44,962 nucleotides of DNA from UBA1546 sp049302185 (GCA_049302185.1 JBAQLV010000003.1:1-44962); one strand, 5' to 3'. Shown: positions 30,875 through 37,872, counted from the stretch's first letter. A program made the numbers and translations. Notes: generated from the letters alone by a model not told the origin.

Positions 30875-31876
30875 ATGGAAAGCATAATACTCATAGGGCA
30901 CGGCAGCCCTAAAAAAGATGCGAACAATATAGAAACAATAGGAAGGCTTTTGCACAGCATGATTCTCCCCGATTGCAGCAAAGGATGTGTAAGGGTTGCA
31001 TATCTTCAGTTTGCAAAGCCTGAGTTGCCGGATACGATTAAGGAAAGTGTTCTAAATGGAGCTAAAAAAATAATAATCCATCCCTATTTCCTTATCAGTG
31101 GAATGCATGTGACAAAAGACATCCCTGAAATGATAAAGGAAGCTGAAAAAATGTATCCTGATGTTGAATTTATTTATACGGAGCCTCTCGGTATTCACGA
31201 AAAACTGGTTCAGGTAATAATGGAAAGAATATCTTCAGCTCGCAGCTTGCTGCCTAAGGATATAGAAAAGAAGAGTTTTGAGATAATCTCAGAGGAGATC
31301 GATTTAAGCGATGTTCCTCAGGAACAAGTATCAATTATAAAGCGTGTGATACATACTACCGCTGACTTTGAATTTAAGAGGACTCTTATTTTCCATCCTG
31401 ATGCCATAACCACAGGAATAAATGCGATAAGGTCAGGCAAAAACATTCTTACTGACGTTGAAATGGTAAAGGCAGGAATAAATAAAAAACGGCTTGGAAA
31501 ATGGGGCGGAGAGGTGATTTGTAAAATTCAAAACTCAAAATTCAAAACTCAAAATTCAGAAAATAAGACGAAGGCAGAGATGGGAATTGAATCAGCATTA
31601 AAAGAAAACAATAACATCGGAATTATTGCTATCGGCAACGCGCCAACTGCATTATTAAAAGTGATTGATATTTTCAATAACTCGTCACTCGTCACTCGTC
31701 ACTCGTCACTGGTTATCGGCGTTCCCGTCGGCTTTGTTAAGGCGCTTGAATCAAAGGCATTGCTCTCAACTCAAAAGTTCCCATTCATAACAAACTTAAG
31801 CAGAAAGGGAGGAAGCCCTGTAGCTGCAGCTATAGTTAATGCATTGTTAAAAATGGCGGAAGGGGGTGATATATGA
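30875..31876 (+). CDS. cbiX-cbiC: CbiX-CbiC fusion: sirohydrochlorin cobaltochelatase + cobalt-precorrin-8 methylmutase
   Basis: 333 aa. Residues 1-118 are a small CbiX chelatase (IILIGHGSPKKDANNIE with the metal His, HPYFLISGMHVTKDIPEMI with a second His). From about 125 on it is CbiC (IEKKSFEIISEEI, VIHTTADFEFKRTLIF with the catalytic His, GKNILTDVEMVKAGI, VPVGFVKALESKALL). Cobalt insertion and the later methyl migration are thus on one chain although not consecutive. Repeat arrays are at residues 217-229 (AAAATTC) and 269-279 (TCACTCG). GAGGAG precedes the ATG. Confidence 0.94.
   Translation: MESIILIGHGSPKKDANNIETIGRLLHSMILPDCSKGCVRVAYLQFAKPELPDTIKESVLNGAKKIIIHPYFLISGMHVTKDIPEMIKEAEKMYPDVEFIYTEPLGIHEKLVQVIMERISSARSLLPKDIEKKSFEIISEEIDLSDVPQEQVSIIKRVIHTTADFEFKRTLIFHPDAITTGINAIRSGKNILTDVEMVKAGINKKRLGKWGGEVICKIQNSKFKTQNSENKTKAEMGIESALKENNNIGIIAIGNAPTALLKVIDIFNNSSLVTRHSSLVIGVPVGFVKALESKALLSTQKFPFITNLSRKGGSPVAAAIVNALLKMAEGGDI
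31523..31560. repeat. AAAATTC/AAAACTC heptamers in cbiX-cbiC
   Basis: Five tandem units in frame (CKIQNSKFKTQNSE). Confidence 0.9.
31679..31710. repeat. TCACTCG heptamer array in cbiX-cbiC
   Basis: Four tandem units in frame (SSLVTRHSSL), the same peptide as in cobQ. Confidence 0.9.
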
Positions 31877-31904
31877 AATAAACAAATTTCAAGCCTTATA
31901 GAGA

Positions 31905-32085
31905 ATTGGGATTAGAGGTAAGCAGTAAAAACAATGGAATTGAAAACGAGGAAAGAGGTGAAAATCCTCTGCTGTCCCGCAGCCGTGATGGGAACGAAAG
32001 CCCAATAGAAGTCACTGTCCCGATATATCGGGATGGGAAGACGGGTGAGTAGGCTGCCCTGAGCCGGAAGACCGTTCATTCCAAA
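31905..32085 (+). promoter_or_regulatory. Cobalamin riboswitch (second)
   Basis: B12 aptamer elements: GAGGTGAAAATCCTCTGCTG, TCCCGCAGCCGTGAT, CACTG...TGGGAAG with the same TCCCGATATATCGGGA arm as the first riboswitch, and GAGCCGGAAGACC. The aptamer ends near the AAAGGAG of the next gene and no terminator is visible, so control may be at translation initiation. It governs the outer-membrane gene and cbiMNQO, and probably everything after. Confidence 0.92.
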
Positions 32086-32106
32086 ACTTCGCGGAAAGGA
32101 GAAAAA

Positions 32107-32883
32107 ATGTTTAAAAAAATCTTTATAGTTGTTATTGCAGTCTTGTGGTGTGGCTTCGCATTTGCAGCCCATCCATTAATAACAGATGACACAGGCACAC
32201 AAGGAAAAGGGAAATATCAGCTTGAAGTCAATGGAGAATATGGAAATGAGAAATATGGTGTTGACGGTGAAAAAAATACTACCAAGATGGCAACAACACT
32301 AACATACGGAGCATCAGAGAATATGGACATTATTCTTGGCATCCCGTATCAGTATATACGGACAAAGACCCCTGCCACAGACACCGAACTGGAGTCAACA
32401 AAAGCAGAGGACGGAATCTCTGATATATCCATAGAGTCAAAGTGGAAATTTTTTGAAAAAGACGGCTTAAGCCTTGCCTTAAAACCTGGAATCACTCTTC
32501 CCACAGGAAACAGGAAAAGGGGATTGGGCACAGGGAGGACAGCATACAGCCTCTTTTTTATTACAACAAAGGAGGCAGAGCCGTGGGCATTTCATTTCAA
32601 CTTGGGATACAAGAGAAATGAAAACAGAAACAACGAGAGGATAGAGATATGGCATGTATCCCTTGCATCAGAGGTTGAGGTTGTTAAGAACCTCAAGGCA
32701 GTTGCGAATATAGGCATGGAGAGGAATCCTGATAAGACATCAAACTTAGACCCTGCATTTATTTTGGGCGGTTTGATTTATTCCATATCTAAGAACTTTG
32801 ATGTAGATTTTGGTATCAAGGGAGGTCTTAATAAACCAGAAACAGATTATGCAATTCTTGCAGGTATTGCATGGAGATTTTAG
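32107..32883 (+). CDS. Outer-membrane beta-barrel protein (phenol MetA-like fold) under B12 riboswitch
   Basis: 258 aa. Sec signal peptide (MFKKIFIVVIAVLWCGFAFA, cleavage after AFA) and then alternating amphipathic strands ending in the terminal Phe of GIAWRF, typical of outer-membrane barrels. HPLITDDTGTQGKGKYQLEV and LKPGITLPTGNRKRGLGTGR resemble the MetA-pathway-of-phenol-degradation-type family (PF13557). Directly behind a B12 riboswitch and ahead of cbiMNQO, it is a good candidate for the outer-membrane entry route of cobalt or a cobalt chelate. This is inference from context; no TonB box is seen. Confidence 0.75.
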   Translation: MFKKIFIVVIAVLWCGFAFAAHPLITDDTGTQGKGKYQLEVNGEYGNEKYGVDGEKNTTKMATTLTYGASENMDIILGIPYQYIRTKTPATDTELESTKAEDGISDISIESKWKFFEKDGLSLALKPGITLPTGNRKRGLGTGRTAYSLFFITTKEAEPWAFHFNLGYKRNENRNNERIEIWHVSLASEVEVVKNLKAVANIGMERNPDKTSNLDPAFILGGLIYSISKNFDVDFGIKGGLNKPETDYAILAGIAWRF

Positions 32884-32891
32884 GAGGAATT

Positions 32892-33647
32892 ATGAAAATT
32901 AAAAATTATGGAATATTTTTACTATTCACTGTTCACTGTTCACTGTTCACTGTTACAGATGCTCATGCAATGCACATCTCCGAAGGCATACTGCCATTCA
33001 ACTGGGCATTATTCTGGTCCTTGATTGCAGTGCCCTTTGTGGCATGGGGATTATATAAGCTGAAGAAGCTCTCTTCGGTTGACCTTTCATTTAAGCCCCT
33101 CGTCGGGTTAATGGCTGCTGTTGTATTCATAATCTCATGTATGCCGATACCGGTGCCGACTGCTGGCACATGCTCCCATCCATGCGGGACAGGCATATCA
33201 GGCATACTCCTTGGTCCTGCTATTAGCATACTTATTTCATCAGTTGCCCTATTGATTCAGGCCCTATTTCTTGCCCACGGGGGACTGACCACCTGGGGTG
33301 CTAACATTGTGTCCATGGGCATCATGGGTTCCTTTGCAGGATATCTTACCTTCAGAGGATTGAGAGCGTTAAAGGCTAATCTTTGGATTGCAGGCTTCAT
33401 GGCTGGTCTCTTTGCAGACTGGGCAACATATCTCACAACATCTGTTGAGCTTGCATCGGGCATAAGAGGAGACTCACCGTTTCTGCCGCTTTTCTGGAAG
33501 ATTCTTATTGCCTTTATCCCAACGCAGCTTCCATTGGGAATCCTTGAAGGCGCGATGACAGCAGGCATGGTGGTCTTGCTTTATAAGAAGAGACCTGATT
33601 TGCTCGTAAAAATGAAGGTATTAAAACCAGAGGAGGTAGCTATATGA
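32892..33647 (+). CDS. cbiM: Cobalt ECF transporter substrate-binding membrane protein CbiM
   Basis: 251 aa from ATG 32892, preceded by TTAGGAGGAATT; the longer frame has no ribosome site. The mature N-terminus MHISEGILPFNWALFW, whose first Met and His bind Co(II) in the family, follows a signal-like segment ending DAHA. That segment's hydrophobic core (LLFTVHCSLFTV, residues 10-21) is encoded by TTCACTG heptamers. MPIPVPTAGTCSHPCGTGIS and the later helices match CbiM. It forms the cobalt-binding unit with CbiN, CbiQ and CbiO. Confidence 0.96.
   Translation: MKIKNYGIFLLFTVHCSLFTVTDAHAMHISEGILPFNWALFWSLIAVPFVAWGLYKLKKLSSVDLSFKPLVGLMAAVVFIISCMPIPVPTAGTCSHPCGTGISGILLGPAISILISSVALLIQALFLAHGGLTTWGANIVSMGIMGSFAGYLTFRGLRALKANLWIAGFMAGLFADWATYLTTSVELASGIRGDSPFLPLFWKILIAFIPTQLPLGILEGAMTAGMVVLLYKKRPDLLVKMKVLKPEEVAI
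32923..32954. repeat. TTCACTG heptamers encoding the CbiM signal-sequence core
   Basis: Four to five TTCACTG units in frame, residues 11-21. Confidence 0.92.
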
Positions 33648-34003
33648 AAATTCAAAGTTCAAAGTTCAAAATTAAAAGGTTTTTCAAAATACTGTTCACT
33701 GTCCACTGTTCACTGTTCACTGTTTTTTTGCTATTCACTATTCACTATTCACTATTCACCGACACTGTAACTGCTACTGACAAATGGCCGGGCGTTGACG
33801 AGTCAGTTGTCGAAAAATATGCAAAGGAGCATGGCAGAGAGGCAAGAGAACCTTTTATTAACACCGATCAAGGAGACCTCCTTCTCTTTGTCTTTCTCCT
33901 CGCAGGTACAATCGGAGGATTTGCGGCAGGATATTACTGGAAGGAACTGATAGTCAAAGGACAGCGACATGATAGTTGCGAAAAACAAAAGATAAAGAGT
34001 TAA
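33644..34003 (+). CDS. cbiN: Cobalt ECF transporter auxiliary protein CbiN, repeat-built N-terminus
   Basis: 119 aa. The conserved part is normal: TDKWPGVDESVVEKYAKEHG, DQGDLLLFVFLLAGTIGGFA and GYYWKEL (second membrane helix). Residues 1-11 are encoded by AAAGTTC heptamers and residues 16-40 by TTCACTG/TTCACTA heptamers (LFTVHCSLFTVFLLFTIHYS). So the first membrane helix, which CbiN needs for its two-helix topology, is almost entirely repeat-derived. ATG overlaps the cbiM stop (ATGA). Confidence 0.92.
   Translation: MKIQSSKFKIKRFFKILFTVHCSLFTVFLLFTIHYSLFTDTVTATDKWPGVDESVVEKYAKEHGREAREPFINTDQGDLLLFVFLLAGTIGGFAAGYYWKELIVKGQRHDSCEKQKIKS
33645..33763. repeat. AAAGTTC and TTCACTG/TTCACTA heptamers encoding the CbiN N-terminus
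   Basis: About four AAAGTTC units (33647-33675) then about nine TTCACTG/TTCACTA units (33690-33763). Confidence 0.92.
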
Positions 34004-34013
34004 AGTTTAGTCT

Positions 34014-34081
34014 GTCATTCCTGCGGAAGCAGGAATCCATGTTCTTCAGATGATCTGGATTCCCGCCTACGCGGGAATGAC
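34014..34081. repeat. GTCATTCC inverted repeat between cbiN and cbiQ
   Basis: GTCATTCCTGCGGAAGCAGG and CCCGCCTACGCGGGAATGAC arms; leaves 14 nt before the cbiQ start. Confidence 0.9.
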
Positions 34082-34095
34082 ATAAAAGGATACCA

Positions 34096-34848
34096 ATGGA
34101 ACTGTTTTCAGAATACTTCAAAAAAGACCATCTGCTTTCAAAAGTTGATGCAAGGCTAAAACTTATTATCACCCTCACTCTTCTGGGAATGATTTTAAGC
34201 TATAAGGGATTTGTTCTTCCACTGTTTGTGACAGTGCTTTGTTTATTGCTCTGTTTAAAGATGCGGATACCCTTAAATGTTTTTGCTCTCAGGTTTTCAC
34301 AGCCATTGTTCATTATATCGGTGTTGCTTATTCTAAAAGTATTATTCTCTGGAGAAGACATCCTGTTTTCCATCAACATCTTCGGCATCAAAGTTGTTGG
34401 ACATAAAGACGGGTTAATGGAAGGACTTATGATAGGAAGCAGAATAATAGGCGCAGTATCAGTAGTTGCAGTAATGGGGTTCTCCACGCCCTTTACAGAG
34501 ATTATGGCAGCCTTTTCATGGATGAGGATTCCAAAGGGGTTCATAGAGATACTCATGTTTGCCTACCGGTATATCTTTGTTATTTTGGAAGATGCAATGG
34601 TAATTTACAATGCACAAAAAAATCGTCTCGGTTATTCCAGCATCAAAAAAGGTTTAAACTCTTTCGGAACACTTACCGGCTCTCTTATTATTAAGGCATT
34701 TGAACAAAGCCAGAATATTACAACTGCAATGATTCAAAGAGGATACGACGGAAATATGCCGATGCTAAAACATAAACCATTCAAGCTCTCAGAAGTTGCC
34801 GTCTCAGTTCTATTGATAATCACGCTGGGGTTTGTATGGAAAATGTAG
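34096..34848 (+). CDS. cbiQ: Cobalt ECF transporter transmembrane protein CbiQ
   Basis: 250 aa, about five membrane helices. HLLSKVDARLKLIITLTLLG near the N-terminus and the coupling-helix motifs (IVRMI-type, here AFRYRYIF-like region MFAYRYIFVILEDA and KAFEQSQNITTAMIQRGYDG) match the T-component. It links CbiM to the ATPase. AAAGGA precedes the ATG. It overlaps cbiO by 13 nt and has no repeat insert. Confidence 0.95.
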   Translation: MELFSEYFKKDHLLSKVDARLKLIITLTLLGMILSYKGFVLPLFVTVLCLLLCLKMRIPLNVFALRFSQPLFIISVLLILKVLFSGEDILFSINIFGIKVVGHKDGLMEGLMIGSRIIGAVSVVAVMGFSTPFTEIMAAFSWMRIPKGFIEILMFAYRYIFVILEDAMVIYNAQKNRLGYSSIKKGLNSFGTLTGSLIIKAFEQSQNITTAMIQRGYDGNMPMLKHKPFKLSEVAVSVLLIITLGFVWKM

Positions 34849-35705
34849 CAAGGGCGCAGATAAAAAGTAAGGACATAAGATTGTCTGTTCAAATAAATTC
34901 ATTCAAATATCCTGACGGAACACAGGCATTGTCTGATATTGCGGTTGATGTATCGCATGGAGAATTTATCGGCATACTCGGCTCAAACGGCTCGGGGAAA
35001 ACAACACTGCTTAAAATAATGGACGGCTTAATGAAAGATTTTGAAGGCAGCGCTTATCTTGACGGAACGGACATAAAAAAACTTTCCCCAAAGGAGATTT
35101 ACAAAAAGGTCGGACTCGTATTTCAAAATCCGGATGACCAGCTTTTTGCGGCAACTGTATTTGAGGATGTGGCATTTGGGCCTATAAACATGGGCTTCAA
35201 GGAAGATGAGGTTATAAACCGTATAAACACTGCTCTTAAGGATGTTGAAATGGAAGAATATGCGAAGAAGTCTATACATAATCTGAGTTTTGGCCAGAAG
35301 AAAAGGATTTGTATTGCAGGGCTTCTGGCAATGGGTCACGAGATACTGCTGCTTGATGAGCCTACAGCCGGATTAGATCCGATGGGAGAGTATAAAATGA
35401 TGAATCTGCTGACAAAGCTCAATAAGGAAAAACGTGTAACTGTTGTCATGGCCACCCACAGCGTTGACCTTGTTCCATTATTTCTTGACAGGCTTTATAT
35501 TCTAAGCAAGGGGCGCATAGTCAGGGGAGGTATTCCAGAGGAAGTGTTTACAGCTCCGGATGAGATGGCAAGTGTAAAGCTGCGGCTCCCCCAGATCGCG
35601 GAATTAATATACACATTAAGGAATGAAGACAATGTGCCGTTTGAGAAAATCCCTCTCACCATCGGTGAGGCGAGAAGAGAGATACTAAAAACTCTCAGAT
35701 TGTGA
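34836..35705 (+). CDS. cbiO: Cobalt ECF transporter ATP-binding protein CbiO
   Basis: 289 aa. Walker A GSNGSGKTTLLKIMDG, Q-loop FQNPDDQLFAATVFEDVAFG, signature LSFGQKKRICIAG, Walker B ILLLDEPTAGLDP and H-loop ATHSVDL are complete. It powers cobalt uptake by CbiMNQ. A short N-terminal extension (MENVARAQIKSKD) precedes the domain. No repeats inside. It ends 20 nt before the coding start of the small peptide gene. Confidence 0.96.
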   Translation: MENVARAQIKSKDIRLSVQINSFKYPDGTQALSDIAVDVSHGEFIGILGSNGSGKTTLLKIMDGLMKDFEGSAYLDGTDIKKLSPKEIYKKVGLVFQNPDDQLFAATVFEDVAFGPINMGFKEDEVINRINTALKDVEMEEYAKKSIHNLSFGQKKRICIAGLLAMGHEILLLDEPTAGLDPMGEYKMMNLLTKLNKEKRVTVVMATHSVDLVPLFLDRLYILSKGRIVRGGIPEEVFTAPDEMASVKLRLPQIAELIYTLRNEDNVPFEKIPLTIGEARREILKTLRL

Positions 35706-35725
35706 GTGAAAGGAGGTGAAGAAAT

Positions 35726-35899
35726 TTGAATAGTCTCAAAAACAGGGCTAAAAAGAAGGCAGACCCCGTTAGAAGCGATGCTTCTAACGGGGCAAAGGCC
35801 AGCGTCATATCGTACCGTCTCAAATGCGCAAAGACAGCTAACGGCTTGACCCATTTCATGATGTATGGGGACGTCCCCAACAAGAAAATGCCGTTATAA
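35726..35899 (+). CDS. Candidate RiPP precursor peptide (CbpA-like)
   Basis: 57 aa from TTG 35726, with a near-perfect AAAGGAGGTGA 7-9 nt upstream. The N-terminal third is Lys/Arg-rich (MNSLKNRAKKKADP), residues about 13-22 are written by a palindromic repeat, and the C-terminal part holds the only Cys (C34) in ISYRLKCAKTANGLTHFMMY and ends GDVPNKKMPL. It lies between cbiO and a radical SAM/SPASM enzyme in the same direction. As I recall, TIGRFAMs describe a CbpA/CbpB precursor and radical SAM pair linked to cobalt transport genes, and this fits that setting. The product is not characterised. Alternative: a chance frame through repeat DNA, argued against by the strong ribosome site and the repeat-free C-terminal part. 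Confidence 0.62.
   Translation: MNSLKNRAKKKADPVRSDASNGAKASVISYRLKCAKTANGLTHFMMYGDVPNKKMPL
35764..35792. repeat. CCCCGTTAG palindrome within the peptide gene
   Basis: CCCCGTTAGAAGC and GCTTCTAACGGGG arms around a 3-nt loop (GAT/ATG overlap). Related half-site CTTTCTAACGGGG lies at about 3739-3751. Confidence 0.88.
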
Positions 35900-35913
35900 A
35901 ATGAGGCTGCCTT

Positions 35914-35954
35914 AGAGGCAAAACAACCGGTTGTTACCATGTTGTTTTGCCTCT
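35914..35954 (+). terminator. Strong hairpin between peptide gene and radical SAM gene
   Basis: AGAGGCAAAACAA pairs perfectly with TTGTTTTGCCTCT (13 bp) around a 15-nt loop containing the palindrome ACAACCGGTTGT. There is no T tract, so it is more likely an attenuating or transcript-stabilising hairpin that lets the short upstream gene be expressed above the enzyme. Confidence 0.55.
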
Positions 35955-35982
35955 CTAAAAAATTAAAAGGAGATATATACAT

Positions 35983-37320
35983 ATGAAGGGAAATCAAAGA
36001 GGGCTTTCTTTTTCTGATATTAACACTGACTGGAAGCTGGCGCTTGATGCTGACAATGTATTCTGGGGACTTGTACCAAAAAATGATAATGGTGACTTCC
36101 TGCTGACGGAAGACCTGATAACGCTGTACAAAAATAAAAGGGCACACCTTGATAAAGAGCTTTACGACTTCAGATTCAATACGAATTTAAACTGCGTATA
36201 CATAGACCCTACTGACAGATGCAATGCTAACTGCACATACTGTTACATCCCAGCTGAGATAAGAAAACATGGCAGCCAGATGACAGGGAAGGAGCTCAAT
36301 ACTGCATTGGAAAAGATTGCAGTACATTTCAAAGATTCAAGAAAAAAACCTGTAATCGTCTTTCACGCTGCTGAACCGCTGTTGGTGAAAGATATACTGT
36401 TTGACTCCATAAAAAAGTTCAGCAACAAATTCGTTTTCGGCATTCAGACAAATACCCTCCTTCTCGAAAAAGGGGATGTGGAGTTTATGAAAAAATACAG
36501 GGTTGGCGTAGGTATATCACTTGACGCACCCGATGCTCATACAAACAATCTCTCAAGGGTAACGGCAAAAGGCGGAGGCAATTTTGATAAAGCTGTTCAG
36601 GCATTAGACTGGTTTAAAGACTATGAAGGGTTGAATGTAATCTCGACTGTCACAAAATTCAATGTCAAAAAGCTTTCGGAGCATGTAAGATTTCTTCATA
36701 AGAAAAGAGTGCCGTGCATACTTTTAAACCCTGTCCGGGTGACACAGAAACAGGCATTGAAACAGAAACCTGATGAAAAGGAGTTTGCGGAAGAGTTGAT
36801 CAGGGCAGTTGAAACGGCAATAGAGCTTACAAAGAGATCCGGCAGGCAGATCGTTGTGGGCAATTTTGCAAATGTTATTTTAGCGATAATATCACCTGCT
36901 GCCAGACGCATGATGTGTGACATCTCTCCTTGCGGCGGAGGCAGGACATTTCTTACAATCACTGCAAGCGGTGACATGGTTCCTTGCGGCGAGTTTATCA
37001 GCTTCAAAGAATTCTCAGGGGGAAACATCTTCAAGACATCAATTGAAAGGGCAATGAACTCAAAGCCATTTAAAGTAATCAGAGCAAGGACTGTGGAGAA
37101 GATCGATGAATGCAGCACATGCGACTTCAGACACATATGCGGCTCGCCATGCCCTGCTGAGATGTATGCCAGAGGCAATATGTACAGAAAGGCAGAGTTT
37201 TGCGAGTTTTACAAAGAGATGATAAGATATGCCTTTAAACTGATATCCGAAGATAAAGTTCCATATCTTCTAAGAGAAGGCTCTTTGCAACAGATGCAGT
37301 ATGAGTACCGCTATGCGTAA
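35983..37320 (+). CDS. Radical SAM/SPASM peptide-modifying enzyme (CbpB-like)
   Basis: 445 aa. The radical SAM cluster motif is C80-x3-C84-x2-C87 (RCNANCTYCYIP). HAAEPLLVKD replaces the usual GGEP-type region, followed by GIQTNTLLL and GVGISLDAPDAH. The C-terminal SPASM domain has CDISPCGGGRTFLTI, GDMVPCGEF and CSTCDFRHICGSPCPAEMY with a final FCEFY, enough cysteines for two auxiliary clusters. Such proteins install crosslinks or other modifications on ribosomal peptides. The N-terminal 65 residues could be a peptide-binding extension but are not a clear RRE. AAGGAGATATATACAT precedes the ATG. Sits between cobalt import and cobalamin synthesis genes. Confidence 0.85.
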   Translation: MKGNQRGLSFSDINTDWKLALDADNVFWGLVPKNDNGDFLLTEDLITLYKNKRAHLDKELYDFRFNTNLNCVYIDPTDRCNANCTYCYIPAEIRKHGSQMTGKELNTALEKIAVHFKDSRKKPVIVFHAAEPLLVKDILFDSIKKFSNKFVFGIQTNTLLLEKGDVEFMKKYRVGVGISLDAPDAHTNNLSRVTAKGGGNFDKAVQALDWFKDYEGLNVISTVTKFNVKKLSEHVRFLHKKRVPCILLNPVRVTQKQALKQKPDEKEFAEELIRAVETAIELTKRSGRQIVVGNFANVILAIISPAARRMMCDISPCGGGRTFLTITASGDMVPCGEFISFKEFSGGNIFKTSIERAMNSKPFKVIRARTVEKIDECSTCDFRHICGSPCPAEMYARGNMYRKAEFCEFYKEMIRYAFKLISEDKVPYLLREGSLQQMQYEYRYA

Positions 37321-37831
37321 AGGATATATACATATTTATACAGGAAACAGCAAAGGCAAAACCACTGCTGCATTAGGGCTTGCGCTAAGGGCAATGGGTG
37401 CAGGCCTTAAGGTATTCGTAGGACAGTTCGTAAAAAAAAGAATATGCAGCGAACATAAGGCGCTGGAAAGATTTAAAGACCTTATAACCATAAGGCAGTA
37501 CGGAACCGGTTTTCTGAGAGCAAAAGTCCTTACCCCATCCGAAAAGGCATCTGCGAAAAAAGGGCTTGAAGATGTAAAAAAAGCGCTCCTGTCAGGACAG
37601 TATGATATGGTGATACTGGATGAGGTAAATATTGCTGTTCACTACGGACTTATTAGCGCAGATGATGTGCTGAAACTGCTTGATAGAAAGCCTCCGGAGA
37701 CCGAGGTGATTATAACAGGCAGATATGCGGATGAAAAACTTATCAAAAAGGCAGACCTTGTAACAGAGATGAGGGAGATCAAGCATTACTTCAAGCAAGG
37801 CGTCAAGGCAAGGAAGGGGATTGAATACTGA
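37301..37831 (+). CDS. cobO: Cob(I)yrinic acid a,c-diamide adenosyltransferase
   Basis: 176 aa. P-loop YTGNSKGKTTAALGLALRAMG, VGQFVKK, YDMVILDEVNIAVHYGL and PPETEVIITGRYADEKLIKKADLVTEM are CobA/CobO/BtuR hallmarks. It attaches the 5'-deoxyadenosyl ligand to cobalt. It overlaps the radical SAM gene by 20 nt if it begins at ATG 37301; ATG 37313 gives the more typical MRKGYIHIYTG. Neither has a clear ribosome site, so coupling to the upstream gene is likely. Confidence 0.95.
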   Translation: MSTAMRKGYIHIYTGNSKGKTTAALGLALRAMGAGLKVFVGQFVKKRICSEHKALERFKDLITIRQYGTGFLRAKVLTPSEKASAKKGLEDVKKALLSGQYDMVILDEVNIAVHYGLISADDVLKLLDRKPPETEVIITGRYADEKLIKKADLVTEMREIKHYFKQGVKARKGIEY

Positions 37832-37872
37832 TCTGTTCAATATTGTTCAAGACTTTTAACCCTAATTAAAAA

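Noticed and set aside
32871..32891. CbiM start at 32871 (MEILGGI)
   Set aside because: This extension is the preceding gene's 3' end and the ribosome site TTAGGAGG itself; ATG 32892 is correctly spaced.
35967..35985. AAGGAGATATATACATATG resembles the T7 gene 10/pET ribosome site and could suggest vector contamination
   Set aside because: It continues into native coding sequence in the expected operon position, with no T7 promoter or other vector sequence around it; a chance likeness of a strong AT-rich ribosome site.
37592..37840. Minus-strand open frames inside cobO and other cobalamin genes
   Set aside because: Shadows of well-supported plus-strand genes; no motifs or ribosome sites.
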